Shown here: one piece after another, positions 23,878 to 34,600 of the stretch
Position numbering within the stretch: position 1 is the first letter of the stretch
Layout of the letters: each line of letters starts with the position of its first letter
Assembly: GCA_911728455.2 (NCBI GenBank)
Contig: OU452227.1
Location: forward strand, 20,121,431-20,185,430
Length of the DNA stretch: 64,000 bases
Direction: 5' to 3'
From: Marthasterias glacialis
Taxonomy: Eukaryota > Echinodermata > Asteroidea > Forcipulatida > Asteriidae
The notes under the pieces: generated by a model
Database searches by the model: none
The model's input: the letters and a program-made list of their open reading frames with translations, nothing else
Told to the model about the DNA's origin: nothing
Made by a program: the position numbers and the translations under genes

Positions 23878-24244
23878 TTAAAGCCCCGGCTCAACATTGG
23901 CAAACTGTCTGTAAATGCTTCCCATTCTTTGCACAAATCAAGCTATTTGTGATAAAACCAACCTGTGCAAATGTCAGCTCATTTCGTTGTTTCGTCTGCG
24001 AGAAAACGGTAAAAATGCATTCAGCATATTTGTACGCATTCATACAGGCAGAGTTTTCGTCTCAGAGACGAAAACTAATTTGGAGCTTATTTCATTTATC
24101 ATTAATTAAAAAGATAACACTTCAGGTAGAAATATTTTAAGGAAAGGTTTCTACCATCATTATCTTTATACCTTGTAAATGTATATGTAAATCTGTGAAC
24201 ATTTATGTTTTTCTTCCTAAACCAATGTTGAGCTGTGGCTTTAA
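23878..24244 (+). mobile_element. MITE family C, full-length copy flanked by TTAA
   Basis: TTAA stands at both ends (23878-23881 and 24241-24244). Terminal inverted repeats are AGCCCCGGCTCAACATTGG on the left and CCAATGTTGAGCTGTGGCT on the right. A small GTCTCAGAGAC palindrome lies inside. No coding capacity. TTAA target sites are typical of piggyBac-related elements, but that assignment is inference. Confidence 0.75.
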
Positions 24245-24403
24245 GAAAAAGTCAGATTTAATATTATGTCCCCAGATAATGAGACAATTAACATGGCTGA
24301 CTTTTGTGAGTAGGCCTATTGGTGAAAAACTCACAACATTGGTCATCATTAGATGTTTTACAGGTGCCGCTATTTTGTGTTTTTCATTTTATACTAATTT
24401 CAG

Positions 24404-24711
24404 CGTTCGGTGCTGGGAAATTAGGTGTTTTGGGATTCATCCGACCCTGTAACTTTGACTTGGATCCTGTTGCTTGTGAAAGCAGTGTTGTGAAGTTTAC
24501 AGACGACAGTCCAATGTTGAGTGAAACAGAGGGACGTCTCTTCTGGATTGAGTACACAGAGGGCGTCGTGACTGCCGGTAAAGGAGGGCAAGCAGAGGCT
24601 TTCATGGTTTGGGATGCTGGTGAACACCACGGATATCTACCATCGGTGGTCCATGTTACAATCGCCTCGTTGACACGAGCACATTGGGTGTTCCATAGTT
24701 TCTGCCAGTAG
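24404..24711 (+). CDS. Exon resembling the farnesoic-acid O-methyltransferase-like domain (terminal)
   Basis: Acceptor ATACTAATTTCAG opens a 102-residue frame to a stop at 24709-24711. It contains ETEGRLFWIEYTEGVVTAGK, GGQAEAFMVWDAGEHHG and LPSVVHVTIASLTRAHWVF. The order FWI.Y..G.V..GKGG...F..W, then a strand before a terminal W.F, is like the Methyltransf_FA (FAMeT) domain of invertebrate secreted and adhesion proteins. That domain is not a proven enzyme. It enters in phase 1, so it can follow the signal-peptide exon at 20332-20596 to give a 190-aa secreted protein. Recognition is from memory of the pattern and is tentative. Confidence 0.45.
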
Positions 24712-24728
24712 GCCTTAATAGGAATATA

Positions 24729-25180
24729 CCAATCCATTAAAAGCCCCGCCTACTAATGTATTGACCAATCACAGCCTTGACACTGCGCCACTGAAGTCCG
24801 ACACGTTTAAAATCCCATTAGAAAAGTAAACAAACTGCCGCCATTGTTCTGACACACAACAGCACACACAACTGTACTAACTTTTGTTTTGTTTAAAAAT
24901 TTTTGTATTTCTAGTGGTGCAAATCCCACAGCAGTGGTCCTTGTACAGTCGTGTAAAAGTGGTTTAATAGTGTTCCTGTCTGCATTGCTATTTGGACTCA
25001 AGGCACTGCTCGAAAGGCCACGAAACTAAAATCAATACCGTTCACGAAAACCATGTACGTGTGTGTATCCGATACGTGTGTGGCTGCAACCGAACCACCG
25101 CTGCAATCGTGGCAAGAAAGTCACACCATGTGCTGTTGCTAGGCAGTTGCTAAGGTAGGCGGGGCTTCATGGATCGGTCT
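24729..25180 (+). mobile_element. Non-autonomous DNA element, copy 2, with terminal inverted repeats
   Basis: Left end ACCAATCCATTAAAAGCCCC then GCCTAC; right end GTAGGCGGGGCTTCATGGAT then CGGTCT: imperfect inverted repeats of about 26 bp. The interior is non-coding. A fragment of the same end is at about 37930-37975. It starts 18 bp after the stop of the exon at 24404-24711. Confidence 0.65.
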
Positions 25181-25423
25181 GTATTCCGCTACGCATTTTC
25201 TCGCGTTGAAATTGCAGTGCGTTTTGGTAAATTATGGCATGGGTCCCTTTTTCGGCATAGTGTGCAGTGGAGTTTTATTGATCCAATCATTTAATTTATA
25301 CTGACTGGTTTAGGTCATTCATGCTTCACTGAGAGTCTTCACTGGTAATAGTCTTTTCGAAGTGTTCTGTAGTTTATTTATGTCTCGTCCCTGATGCCAC
25401 GGTCTTACCCTATCCTATTGGTA

Positions 25424-25527
25424 AGTGATGACGTTTTGGAGCCGGAAGTGCAATGTAAACGAATGGTGTTCATACATGTACATTAGCATTCTTTACACTG
25501 CACTTCCGGCTCCAAAACGTCATCACT
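25424..25527. mobile_element. 104-bp hairpin element with 36-bp near-perfect arms
   Basis: Left arm 25424-25459 starts AGTGATGACGTTTTGGAGCC. Right arm 25492-25527 is its complement with one mismatch. The central 32 bp are unpaired. The flanks CTATTGGTA and AACACCAACAGG extend the complementarity imperfectly. It is a mini-MITE by structure. Confidence 0.75.
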
Positions 25528-27279
25528 AATAACACCAACAGGACTCATAACTTCTTCTGAAGGGAATCTAATTACTATATTTTTCATTCTGCTGGGGTGT
25601 TTTTTATAGTTATTTTGTTACAAAGGTTTCTTTGTTTTATGTCCTTTTTGTGCAGGTAAAAATTTATAAACTTTTAGGTTATGCATATATCGATGTAATC
25701 AATATTTTAATGTATCAAACTATCAATTCAAATGTAAATAAATTCATCTAAAATCGGTTCGGTCGCTATATACTCTCCAAATGTAAAACAGTGAACAGAT
25801 TCACTCTCTCGTCCGAGTGGTGTCATTTTCGCTCTTTTGAGAGTGAAACTCACTGTGCATCACCCTTTTGGAGTGATTTTAGCGAACTTTATATATTTTG
25901 TCCGCCATATTGCTCTTTGCAAGTGGTATGGCGGACAAAACGAGTGGTTTTTCACTCTTTTACATGTAGAGAGCATACGATGTTTGTTTTTAGCAATATA
26001 CCATTAATAAAAAAAAAAAAATGGTATGTGTTAAAAAAAAATGGCAAACTGACCTTGACGTCATTGCAGACCGGTCGTCACGCCATTGCATATTTGGAAC
26101 ATAGATTTTGATTTGAATAGTTGCTGTGACGAGAGTGAATGTTCCGAAAAAAAACTAAACAAAGAAGAAAGGAAACATCTCTTATAGTTATATCGTTGTT
26201 TTAATAATAATACATATCTACAACATTATAAAAAACCGCATTTTTAATTTTATTTTATGCAAATCGCCAGACGCACAAGGCCAGTAAGCCACTCGAGGTG
26301 TGGGCTACAAGTCAACTGTTTTCCCAGGGGCCATTGCCACCTACTCCTGAGGCTGAAACAGGGTCACCCCCTTTACAGTCCGTAACGATGTATAGGCTTG
26401 GGTATCATCCATCAGATGATACCCAAGCATTATAAAAACGAAAGACCACCAGTTTCAGAAAAATGTCCTCTGTTGGATATTAACCTACTTTGAATCCCTT
26501 CGTTTGCAGTCAATAAACTGCTTCCATGACAACCAACAGGGTAATTTAATACAATTATTTGCTGGACGCTTATAACGTCCTCATTAGCCTGAAACTGTTC
26601 GATTTGGGGAAAATGATGTGCCATGGGTGATAACCATTAAAGCTCAACCCTGAAATTATTTTCAACGCTCTAAGAGCAAGCAATGTTTTGAGGCAAATAA
26701 AATCACAATTGTATGAACATTGTTATGATTATGAGAAGCTGTTATTATGAATGAAGAAATAAAACTTAATTTAATAGATTGATATTTGGTTTTACATCAT
26801 CATCTTGTTTTGTTTGATAACCAAATTTTGTAAAAATGAATAAGTTTTTATTTTAATGACTCTTACAGTTCGCTATTTTGATACATTTGAAATCGAATAA
26901 TTCTACCCCCCCCTCAGACCTCCCCCACATTATATATTAAAAAAGGACGCAGGGATCGTGGGTTCGAATCCCATCCCAGTAGCCTGTGTGTAGAAACTTG
27001 CTATCGGTAGTAGCATCGCACATCCATGGGCTAAACGCCTTCTCAAAGCCGCACTGTGGCGCTTTTAGAGAAAATTTGGAATTAAAGTCACAAATTATAT
27101 TGGACAGCTATAGAAGTGGAAAGGAAATACCATGGCTAAAATATGAACGTAAAGAGGAGTCAAGGTTTAATATAACAACATATAAGATATTTAATGAAAT
27201 ACATACTTGGCAACTCTAAATATACAAATATAAGGAAGATTCGAATCAATTAAATACGAACAAAATCTGGTGTTGGTAA

Positions 27280-27700
27280 CAGAAAACGTGCTTGGGGAGG
27301 GGGTGGGGCGTTGAGGTACCTCCATTGAGAATCTCGGTTGGTTTTTTTTGTAGTCCCGTGGCTGGTCCAGTCAGGGGGGATTCGCAAGGTGTTTCTCGTG
27401 GTGGCCGAGGGCGCGACATCAACGTCTGTAGACCGGATCCAGCGAGGGAGGGAGAAAGGCGGCACTCGGATTAGACAGGGATGGGGGATGGACCATCACA
27501 ATCACGGAGGGTCATCCTCCGCTGACGGTACGGTGATAGGTGCCGTCGAGAACTCGGTGTGGCGAGAAATCTCCGCGGCCACGCCTCACGGCTGATAGTC
27601 CGGGCAGTCACAGTCATCTCCATCAGTCAGTCTCGGGCAACCGAGAATCTGGCCGGGTCGCAAGCATCATCAGTCCTTTTGAACAACTGATTAATCTTGG
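27280..27700. other. GC-rich patch of unknown origin
   Basis: Base composition changes abruptly from AT-rich to GC-rich (for example GTGGTGGCCGAGGGCGCGAC, CTCCGCGGCCACGCCTCACG) and back. Open frames exist on both strands, none recognised. A tRNA B-box-like GGTTCGAATCCCATCCC lies upstream at 26960. It may be retroelement 5' sequence; unproven. Confidence 0.35.
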
Positions 27701-28194
27701 AATTTCGTCGTTCATCTGTTAATTCCAATGTTCCTCTGGCAAAATGCGGTCGGGGAAAATGGGTCATAATACAACTGCCATTTTCGTTTAAAAAACAACA
27801 ACATTCATTTTACACAGTGCCCTTCTTGTTTGAGTGCGGTAAACTGGTATCTAGATATAACTACGCCCTAATGGTTTAGGTGTCCCATCCAGGCGACTCA
27901 CTGAAACGAAGTTGTAGACTTTTGCTTTGAATTTATCTTGCTAAGAAAGCTACATAAAAATTAAGGCGGCAACATTCCGACACTAAATCACACCAGGACG
28001 ACTTTACTGAAACTACGATGATAAGTCATCTTTTTCGGTGCAACTAGTCGTCTCGGTGAGACAGATTATGGCAAGTCGACTTCTCAGGTTCAATATTAAA
28101 GTCGCCTTGTATCTCGCTGACTCGCCAAGTCGACTTATTCCATAAAATAAATCGACTTTGGCGAGTTTGATTCTCCGTTATCTGTAAAAGCGGT

Positions 28195-28369
28195 ATAGAC
28201 CTTTACCATGGTGCGGCCAGCTTGACTTTCTCCCATTCAAATCAATGTAACCATACCGAGACTGGAAGGAAAAAGAGCCTGTTTTTTGTACAATGAATGC
28301 AAGCAACCATTACTGTTATTGGGTACAGGGAACATGACCAAGATGGCGGCACCATGATAAAGGTCTAGT
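28195..28369. mobile_element. Short MITE with TAGACCTTTA ends
   Basis: Left TATAGACCTTTACCATGGTG and right GCACCATGATAAAGGTCTAG are inverted repeats about 25 bp long, 175 bp apart. Non-coding. Confidence 0.65.
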
Positions 28370-28473
28370 GACGCTGGTGGAGCTCCGTTTAACGATATGG
28401 ACAACATTATTACTGTGTGCTTAAAATGTAAAAGGTAAGATTGTTAGCACTTCAAACCTTTATGTATTTATAC

Positions 28474-28652
28474 GCAGCGGCGTAGCCGGGAGGGGGGGGG
28501 GCACGTGCCCCCCACAAATTTCTAGTGCCCCCAGGTGCCCCCATAAAAATTGTAGATACACGCATTTCATTAAAAAAAACCATGGAACCTGGGCCCCCAC
28601 TGAAAAGCACCGCCCCCTATTCCCCTAGTGAAAATAATCCTGGCTACGGCCG
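28474..28652. repeat. G/C-run repeat with GGCGTAGCC ends, copy 1
   Basis: GCAGCGGCGTAGCCGGGAGG and poly-G at the left, CCTGGCTACGGCCGCTG at the right. Related degenerate copies are at 29210-29624 and 56803-57175, with a fragment at 20648-20730. The inverted ends suggest a MITE whose interior is poly-G/poly-C. Confidence 0.55.
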
Positions 28653-29209
28653 CTGTTTATACGCAATGACAAACATCACTTGGTAGTGCAATCAATACAA
28701 AAGTTTACTCTTGTTCAATACCTGATTCTTTCCCCTGTTGTACAAGAACACTGTACGACTTGTCACCTTGCCAAGCTGGCCTATTATACAGAGCATAAGA
28801 AAAGAAGGTCGGATCCGAATTGGCGGCTACGGCTACGGCTGCGTCTGTTGCTAAGGCCATCCCATACTTCAGCGCATGTTGACGCGGCCATCCAGCCGTA
28901 GCCGTCAATTCAGACTCGGCCAAATTTCTTTGCAAACCACTCAAGCGAAACCCACTAATTTTTTTCAGGGGCATGTAGTTGAATACAATATAATAACAGC
29001 TACGTTTGTACTTCCGAGAACTTGATCAATTTCGAAGTAAGCAGTAAATGCATGCAGGAATATACTGTAGTAGAGTTTTTGAAGCAAACGCACACAACTG
29101 TTTGCGGGTGAGTGAAAATGTCTTTGCTATACTGGATCCAATTCCATTTTCCCTTCAAAAAGATTACCGGTACTCTGCATTTTATTTCCCGTTCTTCATG
29201 GGTACTGCT

Positions 29210-29624
29210 GATCAGTGGCGTAAATTTGTTGTGAAAAGTGGGGGATGGTGATGGGGGAAAAAGGGAATAATGCTGAGATCACGAGCAAAGGGGCATGGGG
29301 AAGGTTACATGTAAGTCCACAGCAGATGTTCGATTGCATTATGGATGCCCTCTGTGTTGCTAATGTTCTACGTAGTTTGTTCAAATAATTATAGATAGGG
29401 ATTTGTAGAAATGTTTTATTAATTTACTAAGCTATCGGGTGCTTCTTCTTCTTCTTCTTCTTTTCTTTCTTTCTTTTTTTTTCTTTTTTAGTGAAAACCA
29501 CTATTTTTTCTTTTAAGGACCAACAATCTGGGGGGGGGGGGCACGATCCTATGGACCATCCCCCTGGACAAAAAGAGGGGGGGGGGATATATCCTCCCAT
29601 CCCCTGGTATTTACGCCCATGCTG
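29210..29624. repeat. G/C-run repeat, copy 2
   Basis: ATCAGTGGCGTAAATTTG at the left and GGTATTTACGCCCATGCTG at the right; an interior pyrimidine microsatellite and poly-G runs. Confidence 0.5.
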
Positions 29625-30957
29625 CTCTTGTAACTCTAATGCTGTCACAGGGTGTTGTGTTCAGTGAATGATTGACAGTTATGACCCACCGAATACTCGA
29701 CAAAATTCATATATATATATTTTTTTTGCAGAACAATCCTACATATAGCTCATTTCGACGCATGCTCACGAATACATACTGTTTATTAATTGTGTTTATA
29801 ATGTCCAGAACATCATACTTTTATGGCTGTCGTTTCATTTCAAATAAAAAACATCAAAAGGTAGCATGAGTGATGTAACGGAGAGTGTGGGCTACTTCAT
29901 TTGTGTCCACTCATGCTTGCTTTCCCCCAGTGGTCTGCCTAGGTCTTTGATCCATTTTCTTTGGTGCGTATTTGCCCAGTGGGTTCGATGTGGTTGTTGT
30001 TGTACAGCTGGGTCAGCGCCGCATTATATGCGGCCTTGGTGGGTGTGACACCTCTTAACACTTTGCTCCAGTCGGCATTTGAAGCCTCAGTCGGCAAATG
30101 AAACATAAAATGAAACATGCAAGAGAAGATCATGCCCTTCATTAGAAAGGGAAACAAAAAAATCTCTCGGAAAATCTGGACCGTTCGGTTTGCCGACTGA
30201 AAATCCACTGTATTTCAAGGCTCTCTTAAGATTTGCCGATCGTCTGTTATCTATGGTGGCCCTGAAGGTACATCGAAACATACATATTGATGTCAATCAT
30301 CATGACAAAAAGCAAAAATCACGACATGAGCCCCCACGTCGAGAAATGACAGATTTCACGACTTGTGACCTTCGTGAATTGACGCGTATGAGACATTTTA
30401 CGACTTGTGCCCCAAATCGTTAGCACTGACGGCAAACATTCCTGACAAAATTTACGACTTTATTACGTGAATATTGACGCCAACAAAATCATTAGCCGTA
30501 AAATGCAGTTGTTTTCACTGTTCATGATTTCGTTCCTTGACGTTGGTGTTTACGTCGGTGTTTACAACGGTGTTTCTGAAGTTCAGAGGGCAAACTCCCC
30601 TCCACACCCCAAAGGAAATGCCTTCGCTATACGCCCAGCCCTGAGTTGGATTGTTTTATGGGGGCGGGGCTGGGAAGGGGGAAGCAAGGGTGAAGGGAGC
30701 ATGCTCCATCATAATATGAAGATGATCGCAAGTAACATTCCACGGTGCAGATTAACACAGTTTCTGTTTGGAAACTACATGGGCACCACTGAAATGAAAA
30801 AAAAAAATCATACAACCCAAAAATGCATTTGGAAGAAACAATAAAATTAACACCCCAAGAAGCATTGTGATTGTCATTATTATTTTATTTTATTTCACGT
30901 TAATACTCTGTTTTGCGTTATCTTTCAGCCGCTGTAGGAAAACATTTTATTTGCAAA

Positions 30958-31669
30958 ATGAATGGAAATAAACAACAAGATAGCCCAGACTCCATCACCA
31001 AAAATCCTGTGATGTTTGCTTCCCAAAGTAGTGCAATATCTACGGATGAGATGTGCGGCTGTTCTCCCATCGGTTACCCAAGCCGGCTCCAGTGGTTCGC
31101 TTCCATCAAGATCTTCGTTCCAATCGTCTGCTTGCAGATGATTTTAATCGCCATCTTTTCCTCCATCTTCGACGCGTCGCTCACTACGATTGAGACCCGC
31201 TACCAGTTGAGCATCTCGGAGCTCGGCCTCATGACGGTCATGTTCACCGCGGGCTCGCTGGTGTCGACCGTCTTCGTGACGCATTTCGGGGGCAGGCCGT
31301 CCAGCAACCGCCCGGTGTGGCTCGCCGGCGGGGGGCTCATCTTATCCCTTGGGATGTTCATGGCCATTCTGCCTCAGTTTGTCTTCTCCCCGTATGAGCC
31401 GCCACAGTCCGCTCTGCTGGGGCCTACTACTGAGCTCAACACCTCGGGGACACCCCACGGTTTGTGCGCCCCTAACGTCGGGACCGCGCAGGAGGATGAA
31501 GTTGTTTGCGAAGAAAAAGATCGGCAAACACTCTTTGAGAACCACGTGACGCTCATTATCTTCTTCATAGCAGAGATTCTGATTGGTGTAGGTTTTGGGC
31601 CATTACAACCAGTTGTACTGTGCTATATTGATGACAGCGCGAGTACAGGAACAACAGCATTGGTATCAG
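30958..31669 (+). CDS. SLCO: OATP coding exon 1
   Basis: The exon starts after TTATCTTTCAG at 30929, with a 29-bp UTR before ATG at 30958 (AAAATGAATGG). It encodes residues 1-237 through TM4, ending GTTALVS in phase 1 at GTAGGT. Loop 1 (about 145-195) has the sequon NTS at 161. GC content is visibly higher than the surrounding DNA. Confidence 0.93.
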
Positions 31670-34600
31670 GTAGGTCAAGCATAGTGTGGCGGGACCCCGG
31701 GCTGTAGGGGGTATCCATGGGGGCTTATTATCCAACCCTAAAAATATTTATAGACCTCACACAAGGTGAGCTGCTGCCCAAATGCAAGGCCTTGGGGAGT
31801 TTTGGGGGTGCGGATAACTTCAAACGGCGGTCAAGCCTAGGGAATTATTTATCCTCAGAGTCAATTAAAATACCCAAAGCGGGAAAACCTGCATTATCAG
31901 GTAGGGCTTGTTTGCAGTATTTGGAAAAGGGATGTGATATTTGGCCTCGGGAAGCGGGGGAGCGTTGTGAGTGGGGAGTCAACATGATATCAAAAGTTTG
32001 TCGTCGGGGCCCGATAAAATTGGCCTTATTTTTGACCGCATGAGGGCGCTTTCAACGGCTAATTTCCTTGGATCATAGACTGGTTCGCGGTCCCTACATC
32101 GTTTTCGTTCTGACTGTATGGAGGCCGCATTGCATTATGTGATTTTGTAGACCTATATGCAAATTCTAATTAGCATATTCATGGCAGAAATCTGCCACGG
32201 GTAATTTTCATTACCCGCTACCGGTCCCTGAATACAGCCAGAACAAAAACGATGTAGGGAACGGGAACCAGTTTACTTGGATCACAGTTTTACAGTTGTA
32301 TCTGGACTGCCTGTATGTTGTGTTCTTGTATCAATGGCCAAGTAAATCATAAAACTGTCTGCCAATTATTTTTTACAAATTATCTTAATCTTGCTAATTC
32401 GGTGTCTCTTCACCCGTTGCAGGAATTTTCGACAGCGTTTACGGGATAGGCGGTATCATTGGGTTCCCCATTGCCGGCGGTTTGCTGAGTCTCTGGGTAG
32501 ACTTCAACCGCGTAGACGTCAGCGAAATCAACCTAACCCCGGATGACTACGGCTGGGTGGGTGCTTGGTGGCTGGGATTCCTAGTCATCTCAGTTGTGTA
32601 TTTCCTCCTCTCGTTTGCTCTGCTCTTGTTCCCAAACCGCCTTCCCATGAGCCGTGGGAAGGAGGTAGCTGATTTCAAGGAGGTTGAAGAGAGCAGCGGA
32701 GTGAAGGTTAGAACATCTGCTCTGGCGGATCTCAAAGGTACATTAAGACTTGTCCCCCAGGCACTGGTCTTACAAACCCAAACGTTTCATTGGATAAACA
32801 TACACATGCAATGACGTATGTAACTACACCAGTGTTTGCGTTGTGCCACCCCAAATGCTGAGCATAACTTTTCCGTGCTGAGCAAACTTTGGGACTAACC
32901 AACTTCATACTTGATCCTGATTGGTCAAGGGGAATCTGTAATACGCATCAACACAGAGCAAGTTCGATCAAGGACCATAGTTGACAATAGTTCGACTAAC
33001 TCTGATCGAACTCACGCTAGTCAACGATGGTTAGACTAGTCTAGTCGACTATTCGCAACCACCATATCGAGGTTGGTCGCATCAATGGTTACCAATAGCC
33101 GTTTCTTAGGCTTAGTGCAGAGGGGACCAGTTATCAGAGAAGTGATAACATTGATTTTGACATTTTCTCATGGTCGCGTTGACGCGTCATGATCAGAGTC
33201 GTTCGCACTTCAACTTCAGTGCGCATGCACAACGTCACCAACCAACCGCTATAGTTAAACCATTGGTCATTGATCGAACTTGCTCATAATATCTATTTTA
33301 TCCAATACACTGAGTTTTTTTTTACTTCTCATTTTCGCAGAGTGGCCTCGCTCGGTGTGGCGACTGCTAAAGAATCCAGTTTACCGTCTGAGCTGTTTGT
33401 CGTACATCACGGAGAACGCCCTCTTCTATTCATTGTTCACCTTCTTTCCAAAGTACATGCAAGACCAGTTCAACATCGATGCAATCACATCTGGCAATAT
33501 AACAGGTATAAATTCCATTTTGTAAGTGTGTTTTTAATAAGCGATCTCACCATGACCAAGTTGTATTGTTGCCCCAGCTCAACATTGGTAAACTGACTGT
33601 AAATGCTTCCATTCTTTGCACAAATCAAGATAGAACAAACCAAATGTCAGCTCATTTCGTTGTTTCATTTGTAGAAAACGGTAAAAATGCATTCCGCATT
33701 TCTGTACGCATTCCTGTTAGGCAGAGTTTTCGTCTCACAGAGACGAAAACTAAGTTTGGATCTTATTTCATTTATAATTAAAAAAATGATAACACTTCAA
33801 TTAGAAATATTTTAGGAAATTTTTCTACCATCATTATCTTCGTACCATGTAAGGTATATGTAAATTTGTGAACATTTGTTTTTCTTCTTACCAATGTTCA
33901 GCTTGGGCTTTAATACAGGATTAACCAAGTTAAAAAATAAAGATGTTAATTTTTTTTTTTAATCCTTAACCTTACCTTTTCCCCTCTTGATATCAGTACC
34001 ATTGTCATGAAAAATATTTCTGTCTGGTATTGTATAATGTCAAGTGCGACTTCTGGTGAATAAGCATATACCATGAACGTGGCAACTGTTATGATTCCGC
34101 ACTCTTTAAAACTTTGAGACAGAAAAGAGTCTTTTTTGCGGATTTCGTTTGCAAGTTTGCTTCGAAGAATGAGGAGGTATAAATTAGAAGTTCCTGTATG
34201 GCATCGACAGGTGTCCTCTGGGGTGCAACGAAAATGAAGGAAAGACAAACCCCAACCAAGAGAGCAAACCAAGCCTTTGCAATACACTCTGTGTATTCAG
34301 TGTAACAACACAACACGAAACGTATATAATGAGACGGTCAGACTAGAGGTTTATTTGGAAACTGCTGGGGTAGCACTGTTCGTACACGTCCAATGGAGAC
34401 ACCTGTACCTCACTACCTACCGAATAGCATATTCAAATAATTATTCCTACCAAGTATACAGATCAACGGTTATGGTGTGACTACTTATGATAACGGTGTC
34501 AATGCTTATTGCACAGTGGCCCTAATGGCCAGGGCCCAATTTCATAGAGCTGCTTAAGCACAAAAAGTAGCTAAGCACAACAAAATTATACTTACTAGAG

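Larger units (their letters stand above)
24712..30928. other. Upstream region of the OATP gene, no gene recognised
   Basis: About 6.2 kb filled with the repeats listed separately. The OATP 5' UTR exon or exons must lie here, because the first coding exon starts after a splice acceptor at 30927-30928, but I could not place them. No recognisable protein. Confidence 0.5.

Noticed and set aside
31670..32043. Read-through frames after OATP exon 1 as extra coding sequence
   Set aside because: Splicing to 32423 restores the conserved GIFD helix in phase, while the read-through has no family similarity.
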